From Ruminococcus sp. Marseille-P6503 (GTDB taxonomy: Bacteria; Bacillota; Clostridia; Oscillospirales; Ruminococcaceae): a DNA stretch of 64,000 nucleotides. The stretch spans positions 558,001 through 622,000 of the forward strand of contig NZ_UWPB01000001.1 in NCBI RefSeq assembly GCF_900604945.1, in the 5' to 3' direction. The position numbers were made by a program, and so were the translations under genes. Numbering within the stretch: position 1 is the stretch's first letter; each line of letters begins with the position of its first letter. The notes under the pieces are model-generated. The model saw nothing but the letters and a program-made list of their open reading frames with translations, was not told the origin of the DNA and made no database searches. Shown here piece by piece: positions 41,468 to 49,961 of the stretch.

Positions 41468-42466
41468 ATGAAAAAGCGTGATTTGTTTGGAAAATATCTT
41501 TATCAGTATCGTTATACCGCTTTATGCTTCTTGCTGTTTGCTCTGATTTTTGCCGCCGTTTTTTCGCTGTATAATCTTGAAGCGGAGGCGGTTATTTATG
41601 CGTCGCTGCTTTGTATACTTGCCGCGGCGGTAATAATCCTCTTTCACTTCTGGAATTTCTGTAAGCGCAGCAGAGAGCGCGAGTATCTGCTCCAAAACAT
41701 TCTGATCATGACTGAAAATCTGCCGGAGCCGGAAACCCTTGCCGAAGCGGACTACAGAGAGATGGTAATACGTCTGAGAGAGGAAAACGCGGCAGTTTTA
41801 ACAAAATACCGAAGAGAACGTTCTGAAAGCATAGATTATTATACGACATGGGTCCACCAAATAAAAACTCCTATTTCTGTAATGCAGATGATTCTCCAGA
41901 GCGAGGACAGCGACGAACACCGCGAACTTGCGTCAGAGCTGTTCCGCATTGAACAGTATGTTGAGATGGTGCTTTGCTATTTCAGGCTGGACAGCGAATC
42001 CTCCGACTTTGTATTTAAGCGGTATGAGCTTAACGAAATTATCAGAACCGCTGTTCGTAAGTTTGCTCCGCAGTTTGTACGCAAACGCATAAATCTGAAA
42101 TACGAACCCACCGACGCAATAGTTCTGACAGATGAAAAATGGCTGTCGTTCATTATTGAACAGCTGCTGTCCAACGCTGTAAAATATACCGAAGGCGGTC
42201 AGGTTGAAATATCGGTTTCAAAGGATAAGATACTCAGCATTTCGGATACGGGTATCGGAATTTCTCCTGAAGATGTTCCTCGTATTTTTGAAAAGGGCTT
42301 TACAGGCTACAACGGCAGAGCGGATAAAAAATCCACCGGTCTGGGATTGTATCTTACCAAGAGAGCGGCGGACAAGCTTTCTCACAGAATAAGCGTGAAA
42401 TCTACCGTTGGCAGAGGCAGCGCCTTTTATATTGATCTGCATTCGGATCAGCTTGAAATAGAATGA
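41468..42466 (+). CDS. Intramembrane-sensing histidine kinase (BceS-like)
   Basis: A 332-residue kinase with two closely spaced N-terminal membrane helices (about 17-62) and almost no extracellular loop, the mark of BceS-type kinases, which sense flux through their partner transporter. The H-box is TTWVHQIKTPISVMQMIL, and the ATPase domain has LLSNAVKYTEGG, ISDTGIGISPEDV and KSTGLGLYLTKRAADKL. It starts 7 bp after the regulator's stop. The pair is followed by an ABC ATPase and a large permease. Confidence 0.92.
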   Translation: MKKRDLFGKYLYQYRYTALCFLLFALIFAAVFSLYNLEAEAVIYASLLCILAAAVIILFHFWNFCKRSREREYLLQNILIMTENLPEPETLAEADYREMVIRLREENAAVLTKYRRERSESIDYYTTWVHQIKTPISVMQMILQSEDSDEHRELASELFRIEQYVEMVLCYFRLDSESSDFVFKRYELNEIIRTAVRKFAPQFVRKRINLKYEPTDAIVLTDEKWLSFIIEQLLSNAVKYTEGGQVEISVSKDKILSISDTGIGISPEDVPRIFEKGFTGYNGRADKKSTGLGLYLTKRAADKLSHRISVKSTVGRGSAFYIDLHSDQLEIE

Positions 42467-42474
42467 CCTTGCAA

Positions 42475-42541
42475 AAATGTCACATAAAAAGCCGAAATGT
42501 CACACAAATAGATGTTCGACATTCGGCTTTTCTGTTATACT
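42475..42541 (+). promoter_or_regulatory. Regulated promoter between the two-component genes and the ABC transporter genes
   Basis: The direct repeat AAATGTCACA occurs at 42475-42484 and 42495-42504, exactly 20 bp apart, as expected for an OmpR-type dimer site. A -10 TATACT is at 42536-42541 with a poor -35, consistent with an activator-dependent promoter. The stem at 42487-42531 (AAAAGCCGAA/TTCGGCTTTT plus TGTC/GACA) overlaps it and may also terminate transcripts from the kinase gene. Confidence 0.5.
42487..42531 (+). terminator. Hairpin between kinase and ABC ATPase genes
   Basis: AAAAGCCGAA plus TGTC (42487-42501, one bulged A) pairs with GACA plus TTCGGCTTTT (42518-42531), followed by TCTGTT. 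It could separate the expression of the two halves of the module. Confidence 0.5.
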
Positions 42542-42591
42542 AGAGATACGGAAAGACCGCAGTACGGTCTGAACATGAGGAGGTTTTCAAA

Positions 42592-43359
42592 ATGGCGATT
42601 TTAGAGGTGCAGGGCCTTGAAAAGATTTATACCACAAGATTCGGAGGTAATCAGGTTCGGGCGCTGTCAAATGTGTCCTTTACAGTGGAGGAGGGCGAGT
42701 ATGTTGCAATTATGGGAGAATCGGGTTCCGGCAAAACGACGCTGCTGAACATTCTCGCCGCGCTTGACAAACCCACAAAGGGAAGTGTTATTCTTGAAGG
42801 AAGGGTTCTTTCAAAAATCAAGGATAAGGAGATTTCAGCCTTCCGGCGCGACAATCTTGGTTTCGTTTTTCAGGACTTCAATTTGCTCGATACCTTTACT
42901 CTGGAAGACAATATTTATCTGCCGCTGGTTCTTGCGGGTATGCAGTACAAGGAAATGAAAAGGAGGCTTGAGCCGATCGCGGTCAGTCTTGGCATAAAAA
43001 ACATACTGTCCAAATATCCCTATGAGGTTTCGGGAGGTCAGAAGCAGAGAGCCGCCGCGGCAAGGGCGCTGATAACAGATCCGAAAATCCTGCTTGCCGA
43101 CGAGCCGACAGGAGCTCTTGATTCCAAAGCGTCCGACGAGCTGCTTGCAATATTTTCCGCGATCAACCGCAGCGGACAGACGATACTGATGGTTACACAT
43201 TCCGTCAAAGCCGCAAGCCATGCGGGAAGGGTTCTTTTTATCAAGGACGGAGAAGTGTTTCATCAGATTTACAGAGGCGGAAGCTCCGATCAGCAGATGT
43301 ATCAGAAAATTTCCGACACTCTGACCTTGCTTGCGACGGGCGGTGATAGAAATGAATAG
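42592..43359 (+). CDS. ABC transporter ATP-binding protein (BceA-like)
   Basis: A 255-residue ATPase of the MacB/LolD/BceA group: Walker A GESGSGKTTLLN, Q-loop FVFQDFNLLDTFT, signature VSGGQKQRAAAARAL, Walker B ILLADEPTGALDSKAS and H-loop MVTHSVKAASHAGRV. It energises the permease encoded next, with an 8-bp overlap (ATG AATAG), which implies coupled translation. BceAB-type transporters remove or shield targets from bacitracin-like and lantibiotic peptides. AGGAGG lies about 9 nt before the ATG. Confidence 0.95.
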   Translation: MAILEVQGLEKIYTTRFGGNQVRALSNVSFTVEEGEYVAIMGESGSGKTTLLNILAALDKPTKGSVILEGRVLSKIKDKEISAFRRDNLGFVFQDFNLLDTFTLEDNIYLPLVLAGMQYKEMKRRLEPIAVSLGIKNILSKYPYEVSGGQKQRAAAARALITDPKILLADEPTGALDSKASDELLAIFSAINRSGQTILMVTHSVKAASHAGRVLFIKDGEVFHQIYRGGSSDQQMYQKISDTLTLLATGGDRNE

Positions 43360-45355
43360 TCTTTTTCCTAAGCTTGCCGTTCAGGGCATAAGAAAAAACG
43401 GCAGGATCTATCTGCCCTACATTCTTACCTGCGTGGGAATGGTCATGATGTACTACATTGTTTCCTATCTTACCTATTCAAAATCCGTTTATCAGATGAA
43501 TGGCGGCAGGGATATCCAGATGATCCTATCATGGGGAACGGGAGTTATAGCGGTGTTTGCGGTCATTTTTCTGTTTTACACTAACTCCTTTATTATCCGC
43601 CGCAGAAAAAAAGAGTTCGGACTTTACAATATCTTAGGCATGGGAAAGAAAAATATTGCCGTGATATTGGTATGGGAAACGCTGATTATATTCCTGATCT
43701 CCGTCGGCGCGGGACTGGGATTAGGAATCGCGTTTTCTAAGCTGTCGGAGCTTGTTACGGCTAAAATACTGGCAGATGAGGCGGTTTTCGGTTTTACAGT
43801 CGAGCGGCAGGCGGTAAAAAGCTCGGTTATACTTTTCGCAATAGCGTTTGCGCTGATACTGCTTAATTCTCTCAGACAGATTCACATATCAAAGCCGATA
43901 GAGCTGCTGCGCAGTGAGAATACCGGAGAAAAGCCCCCGAAGGCGCGTATGCTTCTCGCGGTTCTTGGAATCGTCCTGCTTGCGGGAGCATACTATTTAT
44001 CATGTACCATTGAGGAGCCTATGGCGGCATTGTCGGTGTTTTTCATAGCGGTAATAATGGTTATCGCCGCTACATATATCCTTTTTACAGTCGGCTCGGT
44101 TTCACTGTGCAGGGTTTTGAAGAAAAACAAGAAATATTATTACAAAACCGAGCACTTTGTTTCCGTATCCTCCATGGCTTATCGGATGAAAAGAAACGGC
44201 GCGAGTCTTGCTTCAATATGCATACTTTCCACTATGGTGCTGGTAATGATCTCGTCTACGCTGTGTCTTTATGCAGGAAAGGAAGATACTCTGCACAAGC
44301 GTTATCCAAGAGATATTGTTATTCAAACGTATTCAGCAGACGGGAAGTATACAGAGCCGGTTCATTCCGCCGCGCAGAAGGTTCTTGAAGACAATGCTAT
44401 GAGCCCTCAGAATTTGCTGTATTATCAGTATCTTCCGGTAGCCGGTATGCTTGACGGAAGCGTGATAAGCTTTGACAGGGAAGAAGCTGTTTTAGACTAC
44501 GGAAAAATCAAACAGCTGTTTTTCCTCACTATAGACGAGTATAACAGACTTATGGACAAAAATGAGACGATAGCGGATGATGAAATAATTATATATGCGA
44601 CCAAAACCGACTATAAGTACGACGAGCTTACTATAGACGGCTTTGGGACGATGAAGATCAAAAAGCAGGCTGATGAGTTTATCTCAAACGGCGAGGAATC
44701 CTCTACGGCTTTATCTTCAATATTTGTTTTTGTTTCCGACATGAAAAAGATAGATGAAATTGACAGCTTTCAGAAAAAAATGTACGGAGAAAACGCTTCG
44801 ATTCTGGAGGACTACTACGGCTTTGACCTTGACTGCGGCGAAGAAGCTGAGATAAGGGTTACCAAAGATATAGAAAAGAAAATCTCCTCGCTGGAGAGTA
44901 AAGATAAAGCTTTTCCCAACGTCAGTATTGAAGGCTTGGCGGAAAAGAAGCAAAGCTTCTATTCCATGTTTGGAGGACTCTTCTTTCTTGGAATACTCCT
45001 GAGTATTGTGTTTATATTTGCGGCTGTGCTTATTATGTACTACAAGCAGATCACCGAGGGCTACGAGGACGCGGAGCGGTTTGAGATAATGCAGAAGGTC
45101 GGTATGACAAAGCGGGAAATCCGCCGCAGTATAAATTCGCAGATACTTACAGTATTTTTCGCGCCTCTGCTGATGGCAGGATTGCATATAGGCTTTGCTT
45201 TTCCTATTCTTGCAAAGCTTTTAAAGCTGTTCGGGCTGTTCAATACGCCGCTTCTGATTGGAGTGACGGCAGGCGCGTTTGCAGTATTTGCGGTTTTCTA
45301 TGCGCTGGTTTACAAGATCACGTCAAGAAGCTATTACCGTATCGTTAGCAAATAG
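43352..45355 (+). CDS. ABC transporter permease (BceB-like)
   Basis: A 667-residue membrane protein with about ten helices and one large extracellular domain (about residues 310-520) between helices 7 and 8, the hallmark of BceB, where the kinase and peptide ligand are sensed. FtsX-like phrases KKEFGLYNILGMGKKNIAVI and AERFEIMQKVGMTKREIRR mark the two permease domains. Start at 43352 overlaps the end of the ATPase gene; the in-frame start at 43331 is less likely. A hairpin (45392-45425) follows. Confidence 0.93.
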   Translation: MNSLFPKLAVQGIRKNGRIYLPYILTCVGMVMMYYIVSYLTYSKSVYQMNGGRDIQMILSWGTGVIAVFAVIFLFYTNSFIIRRRKKEFGLYNILGMGKKNIAVILVWETLIIFLISVGAGLGLGIAFSKLSELVTAKILADEAVFGFTVERQAVKSSVILFAIAFALILLNSLRQIHISKPIELLRSENTGEKPPKARMLLAVLGIVLLAGAYYLSCTIEEPMAALSVFFIAVIMVIAATYILFTVGSVSLCRVLKKNKKYYYKTEHFVSVSSMAYRMKRNGASLASICILSTMVLVMISSTLCLYAGKEDTLHKRYPRDIVIQTYSADGKYTEPVHSAAQKVLEDNAMSPQNLLYYQYLPVAGMLDGSVISFDREEAVLDYGKIKQLFFLTIDEYNRLMDKNETIADDEIIIYATKTDYKYDELTIDGFGTMKIKKQADEFISNGEESSTALSSIFVFVSDMKKIDEIDSFQKKMYGENASILEDYYGFDLDCGEEAEIRVTKDIEKKISSLESKDKAFPNVSIEGLAEKKQSFYSMFGGLFFLGILLSIVFIFAAVLIMYYKQITEGYEDAERFEIMQKVGMTKREIRRSINSQILTVFFAPLLMAGLHIGFAFPILAKLLKLFGLFNTPLLIGVTAGAFAVFAVFYALVYKITSRSYYRIVSK

Positions 45356-45391
45356 GATACAAGCCGATTATCATTAGATGAGCAGACACTG

Positions 45392-45425
45392 GGCAATACC
45401 GCACGCTGATTGCGGGGGTATTGCC
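45392..45425 (+). terminator. Terminator of the BceAB-like operon
   Basis: GGCAATACC (45392-45400) and GGTATTGCC (45417-45425) form a 9-bp stem 36 nt after the permease stop; a moderately T-rich stretch follows. Confidence 0.55.
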
Positions 45426-45552
45426 TATGTTTGTATACTCGAATCCGCGTTTCAGTATTGAACGCCTGCGCCCTGTAATTGTGGGTGTTAGGCGGTTGAC
45501 GTCACATTTATCAGCATTACCTATGCATATGCTATATATTTGAAAAAGACAT

Positions 45553-45581
45553 TTGCAAAATGAATAAAAATGTGATATATT
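45553..45581 (+). promoter_or_regulatory. Promoter of the NusG_II/Gx gene pair
   Basis: -35 TTGCAA (45553-45558), 17-bp spacer, -10 TATATT (45576-45581). Confidence 0.55.
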
Positions 45582-45655
45582 TAAGTAGAAGGCGCGTATA
45601 AGATAGTTTATACTCAGCGAAATTTTTCCCGTAAGAAAGCGAGCGTGATTCGCAG

Positions 45656-46015
45656 ATGAAAAATTCAAGGCTGTGGATCGCTGCCGCGGCGGCAGTTTTT
45701 ATGGCTGCGGTCGTTTGGTGCGTTATTATTCTTAACAAGCCGGAGGAGGAAACCGTAACAATTTCACAGGACGGACAAATATTGTATACTTTGGACTTAA
45801 GTAAAGAAAGCGATCGGACCATAACGGTTGAGTATGAGGGAAGAAAAAACGTAATTGAAATTAAGGAAGGCAGAATACATATGCTTGAAGCAGACTGTCC
45901 CGATCATACCTGCATAAATACAGGCTGGCTTGAGGATCTGCCGATAGTCTGCCTGCCGAATAAGCTTGTGATCGAATTTGTCTATAAGGACAGTGCGGAC
46001 GGAGCGGCGAGGTGA
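45656..46015 (+). CDS. NusG domain II-like exported protein
   Basis: A 119-residue protein with an N-terminal membrane anchor (about 6-26) and a NusG_II-type domain: EEETVTISQDGQILYTLDLS, NVIEIKEGRIHMLEADCPDH with a Cys-Pro-Asp-His-x-Cys motif, and VCLPNKLVIEF. Such proteins usually sit next to the Gx transporter gene, as here, and often near Rnf or ApbE genes, which are absent from this window. The exact role is unknown; the Cys pair could bind a cofactor or metal (inference). Confidence 0.85.
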   Translation: MKNSRLWIAAAAAVFMAAVVWCVIILNKPEEETVTISQDGQILYTLDLSKESDRTITVEYEGRKNVIEIKEGRIHMLEADCPDHTCINTGWLEDLPIVCLPNKLVIEFVYKDSADGAAR

Positions 46016-46021
46016 AAGAGA

Positions 46022-46519
46022 ATGAACGCTAAAAGACTGGCGCAGCTGGGACTGCTTACGACCATCTCGCTGATAATTTTTATAATCGAGCTGCGGATTC
46101 CGAATATTGCTCCGATTCCCGGCATGAAGCTGGGGCTTGCCAACATTGTGACGGTGTACGCGGTATATCGCTGTACGGCAAAGGAAACTGCGCTGATACT
46201 CTTTACAAGAATAATTTTCGGCTCGATTTTCGCGGGAAGTATGCTTACGCTGTTTTTCAGCTTAGGCGGAGGAATTTTATGTCTGCTGGGAATGCTGCTG
46301 CTCAAAAGGGCGATAGATGTAAAGCACATCTGGGTTTGCAGTATTCTGGGAGCCGTACTGCACAATATCGGACAGATTGCCGTGGCGGCTGTTGTTATGA
46401 GAACTGCCGCGGTTATCTCCTATCTTCCTTTTCTTCTGATTTCCGGGTGCGCCGCGGGGCTTTTTACCGGTATTTGCGCTCAGATACTGGTTGCAAGAAT
46501 TGATTTAAAGGATCTTTGA
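46022..46519 (+). CDS. Gx transporter family protein (Hpre_diP_synt_I domain)
   Basis: A 165-residue integral membrane protein with five or six helices, beginning KRLAQLGLLTTISLIIFIIE and with RIPNIAPIPGMKLGLANIV, the signature of the family named after heptaprenyl diphosphate synthase component I and now described as Gx, related to ECF transporter S components. It starts 6 bp after the NusG_II gene, so the two are co-transcribed. The substrate is not known. A strong terminator follows. Confidence 0.85.
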   Translation: MNAKRLAQLGLLTTISLIIFIIELRIPNIAPIPGMKLGLANIVTVYAVYRCTAKETALILFTRIIFGSIFAGSMLTLFFSLGGGILCLLGMLLLKRAIDVKHIWVCSILGAVLHNIGQIAVAAVVMRTAAVISYLPFLLISGCAAGLFTGICAQILVARIDLKDL

Positions 46520-46566
46520 AATGTTTCGCCTGCTGCCGAATATCGGAACGGTGTTTAATAAAAAAT

Positions 46567-46611
46567 AACGGCTGGATAAATCAAGGCGGTTGCCCGTTTT
46601 ATCCAGCCGTT
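46567..46611. terminator. Strong terminator after the Gx gene
   Basis: AACGGCTGGATAAA (46567-46580) and TTTATCCAGCCGTT (46598-46611) form a perfect 14-bp stem. It lies between convergent genes and could serve both. Confidence 0.75.
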
Positions 46612-46664
46612 TGCTATTCAGCTAAATAGCTGTTTAGAATGCATATTAGGTAGCGCTGACGATT

Positions 46665-48083
46665 TTATTCGCCTATAAACTTTTTATACTCCGCGTTAAA
46701 GGTCTTAAGCTCGGAGTCAATGGTATTTTTATAAGTTTCACGAAGCTGAGTCCATGTATACTGTGCTCCGTCGTCATCAGTCTTCATTACAGACGAGTAC
46801 ATATAGGAAATAATCGCTTCCTTAGTTGCCGTGGTTGCTGCGTCATCGTCGGAAAGCACTGTTGAAATTCCGTATCCGGGATCGATCATCTGAACGTATT
46901 TTTCAGTAAAGGTTTCCTCATATGCCATCTGATACATTTCTTCAGTCCAGTTCGGATTGGTAGTAAAGAATTTTTCTTTATCGATAGCCTTATACTTTTC
47001 GTCAGTATTAACCAGTCTGGCACACTCCATCCATGTCTTCATCGCTTCGTTTTTAGTAGAGCCTTTTACCCACATATAAGCGTTTATCTCAGGAGTGCAG
47101 TAGTATGTATCAGAATCCGGATCCTTAGGCATCGGAACGATTCCCCATTCCTCGCCGTCGGCAGGAGTATGAGAGCCGGAAACCGCCCACGGTCCCATAG
47201 CGTAGAACAGAATATTCTTTTTGAAAGCGTCCGCAGCCTGACCTACCCAGTCAGGATAATACATACCGTTTTTCTGGATATTGTAGAGAACGTCTGTAGC
47301 GCGCTCAAAGTCGGCGTCATACAGATTGGAAACATATTCGTTCTTTTCTTCATCAAGTGAAATAAGAGTTTTTCCGGTCGAATGGAAAATGAACGGGGCG
47401 AACCAACCGTTTATGCCGTATCTTTCCTCACCGTCTGAAGCTGCTGAACAGTATTCGTCCATAAGGTCATACCATGTATCCCAATCCCAGTCGCCAGCCA
47501 TATACAGATCGTACGGATCGTCAAGCTGTGCGGCTTCAATCATTGACTTGTCATATGTAAGCACAGAGTTTGTTACGAACTTTATCGGCGCGACATAATG
47601 CTTTCCGTTAAGCGCAAAATTATCGGCGGTATCCTTAACTCCGCTCCACATATCGCTGTCAAAATCTACAAGCTCGTCGATTGGCTGGAACATATCCTTT
47701 ATAACGTTGGCAGGGAATGTCATTTTCTGCTCATACCAGAACATATCGGGAGGATCGTTTGACATAAGTCTGGCTGCAAGCGCTTCATACTTTTCCAGTG
47801 AAGTTGTCTGCCAGTAGGTTATAGAACCGCCTTTTTTCTGGAACAGATCCAGATCGGTTCTGGTTTCCGGCTCTCTCTTAGTGGGGTTGATGTCAAAGTA
47901 TGAAAGCCATATAAGCTCTTTTTCCGCATCGTCAGGAATAGCCGCTATCTGGTCGGTATCTTCAACCTTTACCTTATCAACATAGGACGATTCTTCGTTT
48001 CCTGACGACTTGCCGCAGCCGGCAAATCCGAATGCAGACGCGACGGCAATCAAACCGGCAAGCGCTCGCTTGGTGTTTTTCAT
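46665..48083 (-). CDS. Extracellular solute-binding lipoprotein, family 1 (sugar ABC transporter type)
   Basis: A 472-residue lipoprotein: signal peptide KRALAGLIAVASAFGFAGC with the lipid Cys at about 23, then a periplasmic-binding-protein fold with ELIWLSYFDINP, WQTTSLEKYEALAARLMSND, a WDWDTWYDLMDEYCSAA segment and the C-terminal AIISYMYSSV. Family 1 binding proteins normally deliver oligosaccharides to a permease pair, but no permease or ATPase gene is adjacent, so it must share a remote transporter or act as a sensor. It has its own perfect promoter. AATATGAAA start with GGAGG upstream. Confidence 0.88.
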   Translation of the reverse strand: MKNTKRALAGLIAVASAFGFAGCGKSSGNEESSYVDKVKVEDTDQIAAIPDDAEKELIWLSYFDINPTKREPETRTDLDLFQKKGGSITYWQTTSLEKYEALAARLMSNDPPDMFWYEQKMTFPANVIKDMFQPIDELVDFDSDMWSGVKDTADNFALNGKHYVAPIKFVTNSVLTYDKSMIEAAQLDDPYDLYMAGDWDWDTWYDLMDEYCSAASDGEERYGINGWFAPFIFHSTGKTLISLDEEKNEYVSNLYDADFERATDVLYNIQKNGMYYPDWVGQAADAFKKNILFYAMGPWAVSGSHTPADGEEWGIVPMPKDPDSDTYYCTPEINAYMWVKGSTKNEAMKTWMECARLVNTDEKYKAIDKEKFFTTNPNWTEEMYQMAYEETFTEKYVQMIDPGYGISTVLSDDDAATTATKEAIISYMYSSVMKTDDDGAQYTWTQLRETYKNTIDSELKTFNAEYKKFIGE

Positions 48084-48139
48084 ATTAAAACCTCCGTAAA
48101 TTAATTGTATAAAACAAAAATAAGCCTCTTTATGTTTTT

Positions 48140-48233
48140 ATTATAGCATTGGATGTAATCGTTGTCAATAAAACAAAAACTCTTTAAAATTTGCGTAATC
48201 ATTTTTGTTTATTTCATACAAAGAGTTATTGTT
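48140..48233 (-). promoter_or_regulatory. Perfect promoter and upstream inverted repeat of the solute-binding lipoprotein gene
   Basis: Leftward -35 TTGACA (48168-48163), 17-bp spacer, -10 TATAAT (48145-48140), all consensus. Upstream, AACAAAAACTCTTT (48172-48185) and AAAGAGTTATTGTT (48220-48233) form an inverted repeat matching at 13 of 14 positions, a likely activator or repressor site. The LacI-type regulator at 49962-50957 is one candidate to bind it (inference). Confidence 0.55.
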
Positions 48234-48380
48234 TTTATAGACATTTTTCCTAAACAAAAAGCAAATATATTACAGGAATGTCAGGAGGCTATCAGCCGGA
48301 TATGATAATAAATCAACGGCGCCGCAGGGTATTGACCGATGCAGCGCCGCAATTGGTTTAAATATATATTCCGTCTGCCC

Positions 48381-49847
48381 TTAATCTTCGGAAGCGGAAG
48401 CGACACGATCCTGAGAATAAATATCTTCAGGTTTTCTGAAATATTGTCTGGTTTCACGGACGATCACCGGACTTAAAGCAAATAACGCCGCAAGATTAGG
48501 AAGCGCCATAAGTCCGTTGAAAATATCGGCAATCGTCCAGACCGAGCTTACGGTCATATACGGTCCGATAAAAACGGCAAGGATATAAAAGAACCTGTAT
48601 ATTTTTACAGCTCCCGCTTTTCCTCCCGAAAGGTATTCAAGACAGCGTTCGCCGTAATAATTCCAGCCTAAAATAGTGGTAAAGGCAAAGAAAACAAGAC
48701 AGACCATCAGCACAAACGCCGGTATCGCCGACGGCAGAAAGGAAAAGCCTTCCCTGAACGCGTGAGTCGTAACCTCAACGCCTTCATAATATTTGCCGGT
48801 AGCAGGGTTTACAGCGTCATAGCTTCCCATCATGATAATCGAGATTCCGGTCATAGTACATACGATAATTGTGTCAATAAAGGTTCCGCACATTGACACA
48901 AGTCCCTGACGCACAGGATTGTTGCTTTTAGCGGCGGCGGCAGCGATAGGCGCCGAGCCCAGTCCCGATTCGTTTGAAAAAATGCCTCTTGCTACGCCCT
49001 TCTGCATTGCGACAAATATCATAGGAAGCGAACCGCCCGCCGCGGCCTTGAAGCTGAACGCCTGAGAGAATATCATCGAAACTGCCGACGGAAGCTTTTC
49101 AATATTGATGATAACAAGAGCCAGACAGGTTACAATGTAAACGACCGCCATAAATGGAACGATCACCTGTGAAACTCCGGAAATCCGTTTTATTCCGCCG
49201 ATAATTACAAGCGCCGCGCAGAGCGTTACAATAAAGCCTGAAACGATAACCGCGACGGTGTATTCTGTTCCGAATATTCTGACAGTATGCTCTCTGGCAG
49301 GGTCAAAGAAATTCTGGACGGCAGATGAGATACCGTTTATCTGAGAAAAGGTGCCGATCCCGAAAAGTCCGACGCAGGCGCCGAAAAAAGCGAAAATCTT
49401 TGCGAGCCATTTCCATTTCGGTCCCATTCCGTTCTCAATATAATAGAAAGGTCCGCCGCAGACATGACCGTTTTCATCAATTTTTCGGTATTTGATGGCA
49501 AGAAATCCCTCTGCATATTTAGTGGCCATGCCCAGAAATGCGGCGAGCCACATCCAGAACAAAGCTCCGGGGCCGCCCGAAAGAATTCCTACCGCCGTCG
49601 CAACACCTACAATATTTCCTGTTCCTATTGTAGCTGAAAGAGCGGTGCACAGCGCTCCGAAGCTTGAAATTTCGCCCTTTCCGCCTTCCTCGTTTTTAAA
49701 CATGAATTTAAGGGCTTTGGGAAGATGAATTATCTGAAGCAGCCTTAACCTGAAAGTAAGGTAGATTCCGGCTGACATAATAATAACTATAAGCGGTATT
49801 CCCCACACGATATCGTCTATGCTCTCAAGTATTTTGCCGAATGACAT
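48381..49847 (-). CDS. Alanine/glycine:cation symporter (AGCS family)
   Basis: A 488-residue membrane transporter that takes up alanine or glycine with sodium or protons. Family features: EISSFGALCTALSATIGTGN, IVGVATAVGILSGGPGALFW (GTGN and GPGA signatures), MWLAAFLGMATKYAEGFLA and SNESGLGSAPIAAAAAKSNN. About ten membrane segments. Length and order are standard. It lies 114 bp downstream of the LacI-type regulator gene on the same strand. Confidence 0.94.
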   Translation of the reverse strand: MSFGKILESIDDIVWGIPLIVIIMSAGIYLTFRLRLLQIIHLPKALKFMFKNEEGGKGEISSFGALCTALSATIGTGNIVGVATAVGILSGGPGALFWMWLAAFLGMATKYAEGFLAIKYRKIDENGHVCGGPFYYIENGMGPKWKWLAKIFAFFGACVGLFGIGTFSQINGISSAVQNFFDPAREHTVRIFGTEYTVAVIVSGFIVTLCAALVIIGGIKRISGVSQVIVPFMAVVYIVTCLALVIINIEKLPSAVSMIFSQAFSFKAAAGGSLPMIFVAMQKGVARGIFSNESGLGSAPIAAAAAKSNNPVRQGLVSMCGTFIDTIIVCTMTGISIIMMGSYDAVNPATGKYYEGVEVTTHAFREGFSFLPSAIPAFVLMVCLVFFAFTTILGWNYYGERCLEYLSGGKAGAVKIYRFFYILAVFIGPYMTVSSVWTIADIFNGLMALPNLAALFALSPVIVRETRQYFRKPEDIYSQDRVASASED

Positions 49848-49961
49848 TAATTTAACTTTCCTTTCTTTAACCGGATATCCGGCGTCGGTAATAAATAATG
49901 TCCCTGAATTTTTTATTTTTATCAGATAGGGTAAGCTCGGAACGAGTCTAACGAATTATTA

